DNA from: CAZDRX01 sp964508225
GTDB lineage: Bacteria > Patescibacteriota > Gracilibacteria > Peribacterales > Peribacteraceae
Direction of reading: 5' to 3'
Length of the DNA: 64,000 bases
Assembly: GCA_964508225.1 (NCBI GenBank)
Contig: CAZDRX010000001.1
Coordinates: 1-64,000, forward strand
Position 1 is the first letter of the stretch. Every line of letters starts with the position of its first letter. Shown piece after piece: positions 15,388 to 23,356 of this stretch. A program made the translations under genes and the position numbers. The notes below the pieces were generated by a model. The model saw only the letters and a list, made by a program, of their open reading frames with translations. It was not told where the DNA came from and made no database searches.

Positions 15388-15429
15388 ACGCGTTTGCAGG
15401 CAAACGCTAGGCCATTGAGCTATGAACGC
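15388..15429 (-). other. 5' half-tRNA copy upstream of tRNA-Arg
   Basis: On the minus strand the first ~25 nt resemble the 5' part of tRNA-Arg (GCGTTCATAGCTCAATGG against GCGCTCGTAGCTCAATGG) through the D-arm. After that the sequence diverges completely and forms a hairpin GCGTTTGC-CT-GCAAACGC. There is no T-arm and no acceptor 3' strand. The 5' end is 96 nt upstream of the tRNA-Arg 5' end. Confidence 0.55.
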
Positions 15430-15473
15430 AGGAAACCGGATGTTCCGGCGGGGATTGTACAAGAGTTGCGTCC

Positions 15474-16238
15474 TTACGTGGGCATGTGAAAAAACTCCAT
15501 CGCATTGGCCGTCGTGACCCGATTCACCTCCGCAAGATCCACGCCTTTGATCTCCGCGATCTTCTGCGCGGTCTCTGTGACATGCGCCGGCTCGCAGCGT
15601 TTGCCGCGGTGCGGCACCGGTGCAAGGTACGGCGCGTCCGTCTCCACCATCATCCGCTCGAGGGGGCATGCCTTCACCGTCGCGCGAATCTCGTCGGATT
15701 TCGGATACGTGACGATGCCCGTGAACGACAGCAGATATCCGGCGTCGACGAATCTGCGGACATCCTCCCACCGCTCCGTACAGCAGTGGATGACGAGCTT
15801 CTCCGGCTGCACGTGATGCACGATCGTCCAGACGTCTTCCACGGCCTCTCGGCAGTGCACGACCGCGGGAAGGCCGAGCTCTTTCGCGAGCAGCAGCTGC
15901 GCCTCGAACACACGCTGCTGCGTATCCTTCGGACTGTTCATGTAATGGTAGTCGAGCCCGATTTCGCCGACTCCTTTGCACTTCGGATGCGCGAGCGCCT
16001 GACGGATGAGTGCGAGATCGCGCTCGGCAACGAAGTCTTTGGCGTGATGGGGATGCACGCCAGATGTATAAAAAATATGTTCATATTTCTCCGCGATGAT
16101 GCGGCACTTTTCAAGATCAGACATGTCATCGGAAATCGTGACGAGTGTCGTGACACCCGCCGCGGAAGCACGAGCGACAACGGCATCCAGATCATCGGAA
16201 AATTCCGGCGCCGAAAGATGACAGTGCGAATCGATCAC
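15474..16238 (-). CDS. tatD: TatD-family metal-dependent hydrolase (DNase)
   Basis: A 254-residue TIM-barrel amidohydrolase. Metal ligands are visible in family order: IDSHCHL at the N-terminus, GVHPHH, GEIGLDYHY (the Glu), VVHCRE, VIHCCTE and METDAPYLAP with the final Asp. TatD proteins are 3'-5' exonucleases acting on DNA/RNA ends and in repair. The start is a GTG at 16238, directly before IDSHCHL; the GTGA overlaps the stop of the upstream membrane-protein gene, so translation is coupled. No other start is compatible with the family N-terminus. It is usually found with metG, which here lies 10 kb away. Confidence 0.9.
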   Translation of the reverse strand: MIDSHCHLSAPEFSDDLDAVVARASAAGVTTLVTISDDMSDLEKCRIIAEKYEHIFYTSGVHPHHAKDFVAERDLALIRQALAHPKCKGVGEIGLDYHYMNSPKDTQQRVFEAQLLLAKELGLPAVVHCREAVEDVWTIVHHVQPEKLVIHCCTERWEDVRRFVDAGYLLSFTGIVTYPKSDEIRATVKACPLERMMVETDAPYLAPVPHRGKRCEPAHVTETAQKIAEIKGVDLAEVNRVTTANAMEFFHMPT

Positions 16239-16849
16239 GTGCGCGGAGCGGGACGGATGCCCCAGATGACGAGTGCCGCGACGGTGGACCCGAGAAGGTT
16301 CGCGACCAGATCCCAGCCTGTGTTGATGTACCCGCCGACATTCGTGTCCGGAATGAGAAGCGTCGCCACGAATTCCACCACTTCGTTGAACGCTCCGAGC
16401 CCCATGCCGGCGAGCGCACAGAGAAGCAGGATGCCGGGCGTGGGTTCTGCGCGGGGCAACGCAATCCTCACAGACTGCCAGCACACCCATGTCGCAAGCC
16501 CGAACCCGTACGCGTGCACGAGCTGGTCGTACTTGAGGAGACCGGGGATGAGCCAGAGGCTGTAGAAGACCTGCTTCGTTCCCGAGATCGGCCAGGATGC
16601 CGGAATCGGTACGAGACCTCCGATCATGTGGAGGATTCCCCAGATGCTCAAAAACCAGACGATGTTCCTCGTGAGGGTCACTCGCCGGTCGACGATGAGC
16701 ACCACCGTGCCGAGGAGGACCACGACGGCGATGTAAAAGACAAATTCCCAGTTCTGTGTTTCGAGGGCAAAGTAACCCGCGATGAGCAGGTAGACGGACG
16801 TGAAGAGCGTGACAGGACGGAGTCTCTCGGGAATGGGGAAGATGAGCAT
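16235..16849 (-). CDS. DUF2238/YjdF-like integral membrane protein
   Basis: 204 residues with about six membrane helices. The characteristic segment DQLVHAYGFG..., followed by GAFNEVVEFVATLL and GGYINTGWDLVANLLGS, matches the DUF2238 (YjdF) family, whose conserved His, Asn, Glu and Asp residues in membrane helices suggest an enzymatic or ion-handling role that is not established. The ATG at 16849 is supported by a TATACT -10 ending exactly 6 nt upstream. Its 3' end overlaps tatD by 4 nt. Alternative upstream starts would run through the broken SGNH gene. Confidence 0.8.
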   Translation of the reverse strand: MLIFPIPERLRPVTLFTSVYLLIAGYFALETQNWEFVFYIAVVVLLGTVVLIVDRRVTLTRNIVWFLSIWGILHMIGGLVPIPASWPISGTKQVFYSLWLIPGLLKYDQLVHAYGFGLATWVCWQSVRIALPRAEPTPGILLLCALAGMGLGAFNEVVEFVATLLIPDTNVGGYINTGWDLVANLLGSTVAALVIWGIRPAPRT

Positions 16850-16865
16850 GCCGAGAGTATAGCTC

Positions 16866-17912
16866 CTAGTGATCCTCAAGGAGGTGTTCGGCGAGGACGT
16901 GACCTGCGATCTCATTGCCGCGCGCGTCCCAGTGTGTGTCATTGGTGCCGTACGGCGAACGGACTTCCTGCGCTTCCCTGCGGAGCTCGTAGACGGTTTC
17001 GACGTAGTCGATCTCCCGCACATCGAGTGCCTCAGCCACAATCTGTTCCGTGCCATCGGCATCAATCCCCTGTCCACCACGTGCCTGTTCCACGTTTCGG
17101 CGCAGAACATCGTTCACCTGCAGCTCGTCCGGGATCACGACAACGACGAATCTCGCTCCGGCCGCTTCGGCGTCGTCCCGCATCCGTGCGATGACATCGG
17201 CCGTCTCGGCAACGAGTGTCCTGAGCGTCTCCCGGCCCTCGGTCGTGAAGAGTTCTGCCCGTCGCTTCTCGATCTTCAGGAAGATATCGTCAGGGAACGT
17301 CTTGCGGCCGCGGTCGTACGCATACCGGTCCGGTTCGAAGCCCGGATTCGCGGGGGCGTAGAGCCCTCCGGCACTGCGCACGGTGCGGATCTGATCCGGA
17401 AGACGTTTGAGTGATGCGAAGAAACGCGCGGCGTAGCTCACGCCGTGTGAGGCGCGGACCGGCACCGGGGAGCCCGAGATTGATATCCTCGACGGGCATC
17501 TTCAAGGCACCGCTGAGCATGCCTGCCGCAATCCGATGCCAGAGCACCGGCCTCGGGACACCCCCGAAGAGAACGTAAACGAATCGCCGATACTGACCAT
17601 GCGCAGCACCCCCGGCTTCTTCGTCCGTGTGTAGGATTCCGTCCAGAAACCGTGCTCGTCCAACGGATATCCCGCATGGTAACTCCCCGGCTCCGACATA
17701 TCCGGATTGAACCGCGCGATGTCATCGACACTCTGGATAAAGTCGAACTGCATGCCGCTCGTCTTGCCCCAGAGCACGAGGCGCACAGTCTCTGAGAACG
17801 GCGCAAGAAAGCGCAGAGCGATCTCGAGTGTGACAACGATGATGAAGATAGCAAGAAATATCTGACGCAGCGCCTTTCGGGAAATGCCGATGAAAAAATC
17901 CTGCAGTATCAC
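16866..17912 (-). pseudogene. Broken SGNH-hydrolase-like membrane protein gene
   Basis: The N-terminal piece starts at GTG 17912 (TACAAT box 6 nt upstream), has a membrane helix (IFLAIFIIVVTLEIALRF) and the nucleophile motif SIGDSFTFSSG, then hits a stop at 17502. In another frame 17547-17440 encodes the next family segment (LWHRIAAGML...EDINLGLPGAGP). The C-terminal piece (to 16866) returns to the first frame and holds the helix FFASLKRLPDQIRTVRSAG and the catalytic Asp/His block NDTHWDARGNEIAG. The ~80-100 residues normally between the G-PG-G strand and the C-terminal helices are absent. So there is one frameshift, near a five-G run at about 17556, and one internal deletion. Intact relatives act in polysaccharide O-acetylation. 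A sequencing or assembly error is an alternative. Confidence 0.7.
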
Positions 17913-17918
17913 GCGATG

Positions 17919-17924
17919 ATTGTA
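17919..17924 (-). promoter_or_regulatory. -10 box of the SGNH gene
   Basis: TACAAT on the minus strand ends 6 nt before the GTG at 17912. It shows that the broken gene still has the standard leaderless promoter and that the start was GTG. Confidence 0.5.
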
Positions 17925-17961
17925 GACAGGAAAAACTCCGGATGCATGCTGCATCCGGAAG

Positions 17962-18035
17962 TGGAGACGAAGGGACTTGAACCCTCAACCTTGGGATTAT
18001 AAGCCCCGCGCTCTGACCAATTGAGCTACGTCCCC
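17962..18035 (-). tRNA. tRNA-Ile (anticodon UAU)
   Basis: On the minus strand: acceptor GGGGACG with CGTCTCC, D-arm GCTCAATTGGTCAGAGC, anticodon arm CGGGG-CTTATAA-TCCCA, variable AGGTT, T-arm GAGGG-TTCAAGT-CCCTT, discriminator A. Counting from the D-arm puts positions 34-36 at TAT, which reads AUA. CCA is not encoded (the genome continues CTT), unlike the other five tRNAs here. Anticodon-stem pair 27-43 is a C/A mismatch. Confidence 0.85.
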
Positions 18036-18101
18036 CGTTCTTCTGCACGGTGCAGAAGGTAAAAATATTATAATCTATTTTAGTATTTCGTCAATAATTA
18101 C

Positions 18102-18177
18102 TGGTGGGTCGGGCGGGGCTCGAACCCGCGACCAATGCCTTAAAAGGGCACTGCTCTACCAACTGAGCTACCGACCC
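18102..18177 (-). tRNA. tRNA-Lys (anticodon UUU)
   Basis: On the minus strand: acceptor GGGTCGG/CCGACCC, D-arm GCTCAGTTGGTAGAGC, anticodon loop CTTTTAA, T-loop TTCGAGC, discriminator A and an encoded CCA. Its 5' end lies exactly 96 nt downstream of a partial copy of the same tRNA. Confidence 0.95.
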
Positions 18178-18234
18178 CAAGAGATGAAGACTGTGGAAAG
18201 AACAGAAGTGAACCGAGCAGATTTTCTCTGACGC

Positions 18235-18273
18235 CTCGCGCAAGCGCTCGGCGGTCAACTGAGCTACCGACCC
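18235..18273 (-). other. 5' half-tRNA copy upstream of tRNA-Lys
   Basis: On the minus strand the first 18 nt (GGGTCGGTAGCTCAGTTG) are identical to the tRNA-Lys 5' end, and a D-stem GCTC/GAGC can still form. The sequence then turns into an unrelated GCGC-TT-GCGC hairpin, with no anticodon, T-arm or acceptor 3' strand. The offset to the intact tRNA is 96 nt, the same as for the tRNA-Arg copy. Confidence 0.6.
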
Positions 18274-18307
18274 GCTGGTACCGGCGATTATGGAGGAAGA
18301 ATCGTAA

Positions 18308-18877
18308 ATGCAGAAGGGAATGTACAATCCCTCTATAGCAACCTTCTTCATCTTCCATGGCACAGGAGGAACTCCGGAAGGAAACTGGTTTCCGTGGTTG
18401 AAAGCAGAGCTGCAATCACAAGGTCACACGGTGATCACGCCCGCGTTTCCCGATGCCGAGCATCCCGATCTGAAGACATGGATGGCACAGCTTGAACGTG
18501 AACAGCGAATCACCGGGGATGCGATCCTCATCGGGCACAGTCTCGGCGGCACGCTGATACTGCGGATCCTTGAAACGCTCAAGATCGCTGTACACGGATG
18601 CGTGCTCGTTGCGCCCGTTTCGGAACCAATGAGCAACGACTTCGATCCGCTCGTCGCGACATTCATTGATCATCCGTTCGATTGGGCAAAGATACGGAGC
18701 AACGGCGGAAGAATGACGATCCTCCATAGCGACAATGATCCGTACGTTCCCCTCTCGCATGCACGCACGCTTGCCGATCACACCGGAGCCTCGCTCAACG
18801 TCATTGCAGGAGGAAAACACCTGAACCGTAGCGCGGGATTCACGACGTTCCCGCTCCTCAGAGACTTGATTCAGTAA
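18308..18877 (+). CDS. RBBP9/YdeN-type alpha/beta hydrolase
   Basis: A small serine hydrolase of about 180-189 residues. FIFHGTGGTPEGNWFPWL near the N-terminus is the oxyanion-side loop of the RBBP9 family, LIGHSLGGTLIL carries the nucleophile Ser, SDNDPYVP has the acid Asp, and GGKHLNRSAGF has the catalytic His. Bacterial members are of unknown substrate. ATG 18308 has GGAGG 11 nt upstream. However, TACAAT within the 5' end (18323-18328) ends 6 nt before an in-frame ATA at 18335, which would give a family-like N-terminus starting just before ATFFIFHGTGG. The start is therefore open. Confidence 0.85.
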   Translation: MQKGMYNPSIATFFIFHGTGGTPEGNWFPWLKAELQSQGHTVITPAFPDAEHPDLKTWMAQLEREQRITGDAILIGHSLGGTLILRILETLKIAVHGCVLVAPVSEPMSNDFDPLVATFIDHPFDWAKIRSNGGRMTILHSDNDPYVPLSHARTLADHTGASLNVIAGGKHLNRSAGFTTFPLLRDLIQ

Positions 18878-18916
18878 TCCTACGGACTCCTTCCGAGGCG
18901 TGTATCCTAACGCAGC

Positions 18917-20017
18917 ATGAAGATCGCCCTCGTCCACGAACTCCTGACCATGCGCGGCGGTGCCGAGCGTGTGCTCCGCATCCTCGCGGACATGTTTCCG
19001 GATGCACCGATCTATACGCTCCTCTATGACGAGAAGAAGCTCGGGGACTGGTTCCCGCGGAGTCGCGTACGGACGAGCACGATCAATCCGGTCTTCGGAT
19101 TCAATCATCATTTCTATCTGAAGAAGTTTCCGCGCGCCGTGGAGGCGTGGGACTTCTCGGAGTTTGATCTCGTGCTCTCGACCTCATCGGCGTTCGTGCA
19201 CGGCATCATCACGAACAGTGCGCCCAAGCATCTGTGTTACGTCCACTCCCCTGCCCGTTACCTCTGGGACCGCACACACGATGTCGTGCGCGAAGCCTCC
19301 AAGGGAATGTTCGGAGGCTTCAAAAAGTGGTATCTGCAGCGCACGTTTCATCCACTCAGAATCTGGGATGCGGAAGCCGCAGACCGGCCGGACATGCTGC
19401 TCGCTGCCTCCAAGACCGTGCAGCGCAGGATCGAGCTCTACTGGAGGAAGAAGAGCACGGTCGTGTATCCGCCGATCGATGACACATGGTTCGTGCCACG
19501 GACACCGGTCAAGATGCAGCATCCCGACTACTTCCTCATCGTCTCGTCCCTCGTGCGTTACAAGAGGATCGACCTCGCGATCGAAGCCTGCAACCGTCTT
19601 GGCGTGCGTCTGAAGATCGTGGGAGAAGGCCCCGACCGCACACGCCTCGAAGCTCTCGCAGGCCCGACGGTGGAATTCTACGGATGGCGGCAGGGCGATG
19701 AAGTCGCGGATCTTCTGGCGCAGGCGAAGGCAACGATCTTCGCGGGTGACGAAGACTTCGGACTCGTACCGGTGGAATCAATGGCAGTGGGAACTCCCGT
19801 GATCGCGTACCGTTCGGGTGGCGCACTGGAGACGATCATTGAAGGAGTCACCGGAGAGTTCTTCGATGAAGCGACACCGGAATCACTGCAGAAGGTTCTG
19901 GAGAACTTTGATCAAAAAAAGTATCCAAAAGATGCGCTCATCACACAGGCCAAGAAATTCTCCCGTGCGGAGTTTGAGAAGAATATCCGTCAAGAAATCG
20001 CTCTGATGATGGGATAG
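18917..20017 (+). CDS. Family 4 (GT-B) glycosyltransferase
   Basis: The 366-residue GT-B enzyme starts MKIALVHELLTMRGGAERVL, the acceptor-binding N-domain with the GGAER motif. It has the linker YPPIDDTWF, and the nucleotide-sugar C-domain with FLIVSSLVRYKRIDLAIEAC and EDFGLVPVESMAVGTPVIAY, where E-x7-E is the donor-binding motif. Such enzymes build O-antigen-like or exopolysaccharide chains; donor sugar unknown. The -10 box TATCCT (18903-18908) ends 8 nt before the ATG, giving a leader of 1-2 nt. It is convergent with ruvB across a 129-nt gap containing a perfect inverted repeat. Confidence 0.9.
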   Translation: MKIALVHELLTMRGGAERVLRILADMFPDAPIYTLLYDEKKLGDWFPRSRVRTSTINPVFGFNHHFYLKKFPRAVEAWDFSEFDLVLSTSSAFVHGIITNSAPKHLCYVHSPARYLWDRTHDVVREASKGMFGGFKKWYLQRTFHPLRIWDAEAADRPDMLLAASKTVQRRIELYWRKKSTVVYPPIDDTWFVPRTPVKMQHPDYFLIVSSLVRYKRIDLAIEACNRLGVRLKIVGEGPDRTRLEALAGPTVEFYGWRQGDEVADLLAQAKATIFAGDEDFGLVPVESMAVGTPVIAYRSGGALETIIEGVTGEFFDEATPESLQKVLENFDQKKYPKDALITQAKKFSRAEFEKNIRQEIALMMG

Positions 20018-20105
20018 CGCGCTCCGGAAACTCACACCGAAGATTGCGCGTGCTGTCCGAGCCGGACTTGCAGGGCCGGCGAGTTCACGCGCACAAGTTT
20101 TCTTG

Positions 20106-20135
20106 GTTACTTCTTTGGCGATCCAAAGAAGTAAC
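20106..20135. repeat. Perfect 13-bp inverted repeat between convergent genes
   Basis: GTTACTTCTTTGG and its exact complement CCAAAGAAGTAAC are separated by CGAT. There is no T tract on either side, so a simple intrinsic terminator is not obvious, although it lies where one is expected. It could be a factor-assisted bidirectional terminator or a mobile repeat. Confidence 0.7.
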
Positions 20136-20146
20136 AATTCGTCATC

Positions 20147-21184
20147 CTAGAACAATGTCTGATTCCCCTCCGGCATCTTCATGCCAAGGAGTTCGTAGGC
20201 GAGCTTCGTAGCGGCGCGCCCCTTCGGCGTCCTCTGGAGGTAGCCGCACTGAATCAGGTACGGCTCGTAGACATCCTCGAGTGTCTCCTCTTCCTCCGAG
20301 AGTGCAGCGGCCAGCGAGCCGAGTCCGACCGGTCCCCCGCCAAACTTCTCCGCAATCGTCAGGAGAATGAGGCGGTCGGTGGAATCGAGACCCTTGTCAT
20401 CGATGCCGAGAAGCTGAAGCGTGCTCTTCACGCGCGCAGCCGAGACCGTGCCTTCGTCATTCACCTGCGCGAAGTCGCGGATGGAGCGCACGAGACGGTT
20501 GGCGATACGCGGGGTGGCGCGTGCGGCGCGTGCGACGAGGTCGGCGGCGGTACTGTCGATCGGGAGCGAGAGGATGCCCGCCGTACGCTGGACGATCTTG
20601 CAGACTTCCGCAGGCGTATAGAAGGAGAGCTTGAAGTTGTGGATGAAGCGGTCACGGAGCGGCATGCTCACGGCACCCGCTTTCGTCGTGGCACCCACAA
20701 GTGTGAACGGCTGCAGATCGATACGCATGGATCTGGCGGACGGCCCCTTGCCGATGACGAGATCGAGCGCGTAGTCCTCCATCGCCGAGTAGAGCACTTC
20801 CTCGATGGCGGGACGGAGGCGGTGGATTTCATCGATAAAGAGGATGTCGCCGGCCTGCAGGTTCGTGAGGAGGGACGCGAGATCACCCGCCTTCTCGATG
20901 GCGGGACCGGACGTGACACGCACCTGTGCACCCATTTCTTTCGCGAGGATGAACGCGAGGGTCGTCTTCCCGAGTCCCGGAGGACCGTGGAGAATCGTGT
21001 GCCCGAGCGGCTCACTGCGCTTCTTCGCCGCCTGAAGATAGACCGTGAGGTGCGCCTTGATGTCTGATTGTCCGATGTATTCTTCCAGCGAAGAAGGCCG
21101 GAGCGTGATGTCCGCCTGATCATCCGCAGCCGCAGGCAGCACGTCCACTGCTTCCTCGGCCCGCTTGCGTCTCTCAATCGCCAT
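20147..21184 (-). CDS. ruvB: Holliday junction branch-migration helicase RuvB
   Basis: A 345-residue AAA+ motor. Walker A HGPPGLGKTT, Walker B ILFIDEIHRL, sensor 1 LVGATTKAG, the arginine-finger region PLRDRF, and the C-terminal winged-helix with EPYLIQCGYLQRTPKGR are all present, together with the RuvB signature SLEEYIGQ in the N-terminus. RuvB drives branch migration with RuvA during recombination repair; ruvA and ruvC are not in the window. The ATG at 21184 is preceded by TATACT 9 nt upstream. Upstream in-frame codons to about 21592 would cross the divergent gene's promoter, so the long frame is not used. Confidence 0.95.
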   Translation of the reverse strand: MAIERRKRAEEAVDVLPAAADDQADITLRPSSLEEYIGQSDIKAHLTVYLQAAKKRSEPLGHTILHGPPGLGKTTLAFILAKEMGAQVRVTSGPAIEKAGDLASLLTNLQAGDILFIDEIHRLRPAIEEVLYSAMEDYALDLVIGKGPSARSMRIDLQPFTLVGATTKAGAVSMPLRDRFIHNFKLSFYTPAEVCKIVQRTAGILSLPIDSTAADLVARAARATPRIANRLVRSIRDFAQVNDEGTVSAARVKSTLQLLGIDDKGLDSTDRLILLTIAEKFGGGPVGLGSLAAALSEEEETLEDVYEPYLIQCGYLQRTPKGRAATKLAYELLGMKMPEGNQTLF

Positions 21185-21261
21185 ACAGAGGAGAGTATAC
21201 GAAAGTCCACCTGCAAGCGGAAGCGGAAAGTCACCCTGTTCACGGCGGAGGCAGAGAGCCC

Positions 21262-21267
21262 TACAAT
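21262..21267 (+). promoter_or_regulatory. -10 box of the acyl-CoA synthetase gene
   Basis: TACAAT ends 7 nt before the GTG at 21275 and identifies that GTG as the start, in agreement with the family N-terminus. Confidence 0.6.
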
Positions 21268-21274
21268 CGGATCC

Positions 21275-23338
21275 GTGTTCACACTTGAACCGACATCGGT
21301 CGCACTCATCGGAGCATCCGGCGAGGAAAAGAAACTCGGCCACTACATTCTCACCAATCTCCTCGGCGGTTTCCGCGGAGAGATCTTCCCCGTGAATCCG
21401 AAGCATGACGAGCTCCTCGGCAAGAAGTGCTTCAAGACCGTCGCGGACATCCCCGGATTGATCGACATGGCCGTGATCGTGACACCGGCGGCGACCGTAG
21501 CGGCACTCGCAGAGGAATGCGGAAAGAAGAAGGTGAAGACACTCGTCGTGATCTCGGCGGGCTTCGGGGAACTGGGCAATGACGAAGGTCACGCGCGCGA
21601 GAAGGAACTCACGGTGATCGCGGAGAAATACGGGATGAGTGTGGTGGGTCCGAACTGTCTCGGCGTGCTTCGGCCTTCCATCGGACTCAATGCATCGTTC
21701 GCCGATACACCCGAAGCTGCCGGTGACATCGCACTCATCAGTCAGTCGGGTGCGATGGCCGTCGCGCTCCTCGACGAAGCTGCAGGCAAGAAGCTCGGCT
21801 TTTCGCTCGTGGTGAGCATCGGCAACAAAGCCGATCTCGCGGAGAGTGACTTCCTCGAGGTCGCGGGCGCCGATCCGAAGACGAGGGTGATCGGTCTCTA
21901 CCTCGAGAGCGTGAAGGACGGTGCGCGATTCATGGAAACCGCGGAGCGCGTGGGAAAGAAGAAGCCGATCGTGCTCATCAAGGCCGGTATGTCCGTACGC
22001 GGCGCACGCGCAGTGTCGTCACACACCGGCGCGCTCGCCGGCTCAGGTGCCGCTCTGGAAGCGGCTTGCCGCGCTTCAGGCATCCACCTCGCATCGACCA
22101 CGCAGGAATTCCTCGCGATGCTCACGAGCCTGAGGGTGTCCGCACCGCTCGTGAGCAGGAAGATCGCCGTCCTCACGAATGCCGGAGGTCCGGGTGTGCT
22201 CGCCACCGATGCAACGGAGATCGCAGGACTCGAGCTGGCCGAGCTCGAAAAGCGCACCGTGGAACGGTTGAAGAAAGCATTGCCGCAAGCCGCGAGCACC
22301 GCGAATCCCGTCGATGTTCTCGGTGACACGCTCGCGGACAGGTACGCAGAAGCTCTGGATGCTGTGGCAGATGACGGCGAAGTGGACGGCATCGTGTGCC
22401 TGCTCACGCCGCAGGTGATGACACCGTGTGACGAGATCGCAAAAGCCGTGATCGCCACAGTGAAATCGCATCCTCTCCTTCCAGTCACCACGGCGTTCAT
22501 GGGCGGCTCTCATGTCGAGAGCGCACGTAATCTCCTGCGCGAAAGCGGTATCCCATCGTTCGGCACTCCTGAGGAAGCTGTCCGTGCCCTTGCGATGCTG
22601 CGCCCGATGCCGGAGAAACCGCCATGCAGATCAGGAGACCGTGATGATGACCGCACGGCTGCCGCAGTGCAGCTCCTGAAGAAACGGAAGGGGCTTCTCT
22701 CCGAGGAAGTGACCGAAGAACTGTTCGCGCTCTACGACCTGCCCGTCCCCGAGCAGGCGGTGGCGCGCAGTGCGGAAGATGCCGTGAGCATCGCGGAATC
22801 CGTCGGCTATCCCGTGATCGCGAAGGTGAGCTCGCCGCAGATTCTCCACAAGACGGACGTGGGTGGTGTGCGCACGAATCTGAAAGACGCGGCAGCGGTG
22901 AAGAAGGCGTACGCGGAGATTCTGAAGAACTGCGGCAAGAATATGCCGACCGCAGCAATCGGCGGCGTCCTCATCCAGCAGTTCCTCCCCGTCGGCAGCG
23001 AGTTCATCGTCGGCGCTCTCAGAGATCCGACGTTCGGGCCGCTCGTCATGGTGGGTCTCGGCGGCATCTATACGGAACTCTTCCGCGATACACGGTTTGC
23101 CGTCGCTCCCGTTTCCTCGGAGGAAGCGTACGACATGCTCACATCGCTCCAGTCGTGGAAGCTGCTGACCGGCATGCGCGGCCAAGCCGCCCTCGATATC
23201 GATGCACTCGCGCAGACCGTCCAGAGCGTCTCGGAGATCATCGCAGACTGTCCTGCCATCACCGAAATCGACCTGAATCCGGTTCTTGTGCGGGAAAAAG
23301 GCCTCATGGTGGCCGACGCAAAGGTGGTGACGGCGTAG
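21275..23338 (+). CDS. ADP-forming acyl/acetyl-CoA synthetase (fused alpha-beta)
   Basis: A 687-residue fusion. Residues ~1-460 form the alpha part: CoA-binding Rossmann domain starting FTLEPTSVALIGASGEEKKL, succinyl-CoA-ligase-like domains, and the phosphohistidine loop SSHTGALAGSG. Residues ~480-687 are an ATP-grasp beta part (YPVIAKVSSPQILHKTDVGGV, ITEIDLNPVLV). The enzyme makes ATP from acetyl-CoA (or acyl-CoA), ADP and phosphate, releasing acetate, and is typical of fermenting archaea and CPR bacteria. It would pair with the KorAB oxidoreductase at 61-64 kb. The start is a GTG directly at the family N-terminus. It is divergent from ruvB. Confidence 0.92.
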   Translation: MFTLEPTSVALIGASGEEKKLGHYILTNLLGGFRGEIFPVNPKHDELLGKKCFKTVADIPGLIDMAVIVTPAATVAALAEECGKKKVKTLVVISAGFGELGNDEGHAREKELTVIAEKYGMSVVGPNCLGVLRPSIGLNASFADTPEAAGDIALISQSGAMAVALLDEAAGKKLGFSLVVSIGNKADLAESDFLEVAGADPKTRVIGLYLESVKDGARFMETAERVGKKKPIVLIKAGMSVRGARAVSSHTGALAGSGAALEAACRASGIHLASTTQEFLAMLTSLRVSAPLVSRKIAVLTNAGGPGVLATDATEIAGLELAELEKRTVERLKKALPQAASTANPVDVLGDTLADRYAEALDAVADDGEVDGIVCLLTPQVMTPCDEIAKAVIATVKSHPLLPVTTAFMGGSHVESARNLLRESGIPSFGTPEEAVRALAMLRPMPEKPPCRSGDRDDDRTAAAVQLLKKRKGLLSEEVTEELFALYDLPVPEQAVARSAEDAVSIAESVGYPVIAKVSSPQILHKTDVGGVRTNLKDAAAVKKAYAEILKNCGKNMPTAAIGGVLIQQFLPVGSEFIVGALRDPTFGPLVMVGLGGIYTELFRDTRFAVAPVSSEEAYDMLTSLQSWKLLTGMRGQAALDIDALAQTVQSVSEIIADCPAITEIDLNPVLVREKGLMVADAKVVTA

Positions 23339-23356
23339 GAACCCCTGAAGTTGGGT

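Noticed and set aside
15334..15429. The half-tRNA upstream of tRNA-Arg as an intron-split or permuted tRNA
   Set aside because: Only ~55 nt separate it from the complete tRNA-Arg, no matching 3' half or group I intron core exists, and the downstream tRNA is complete by itself.
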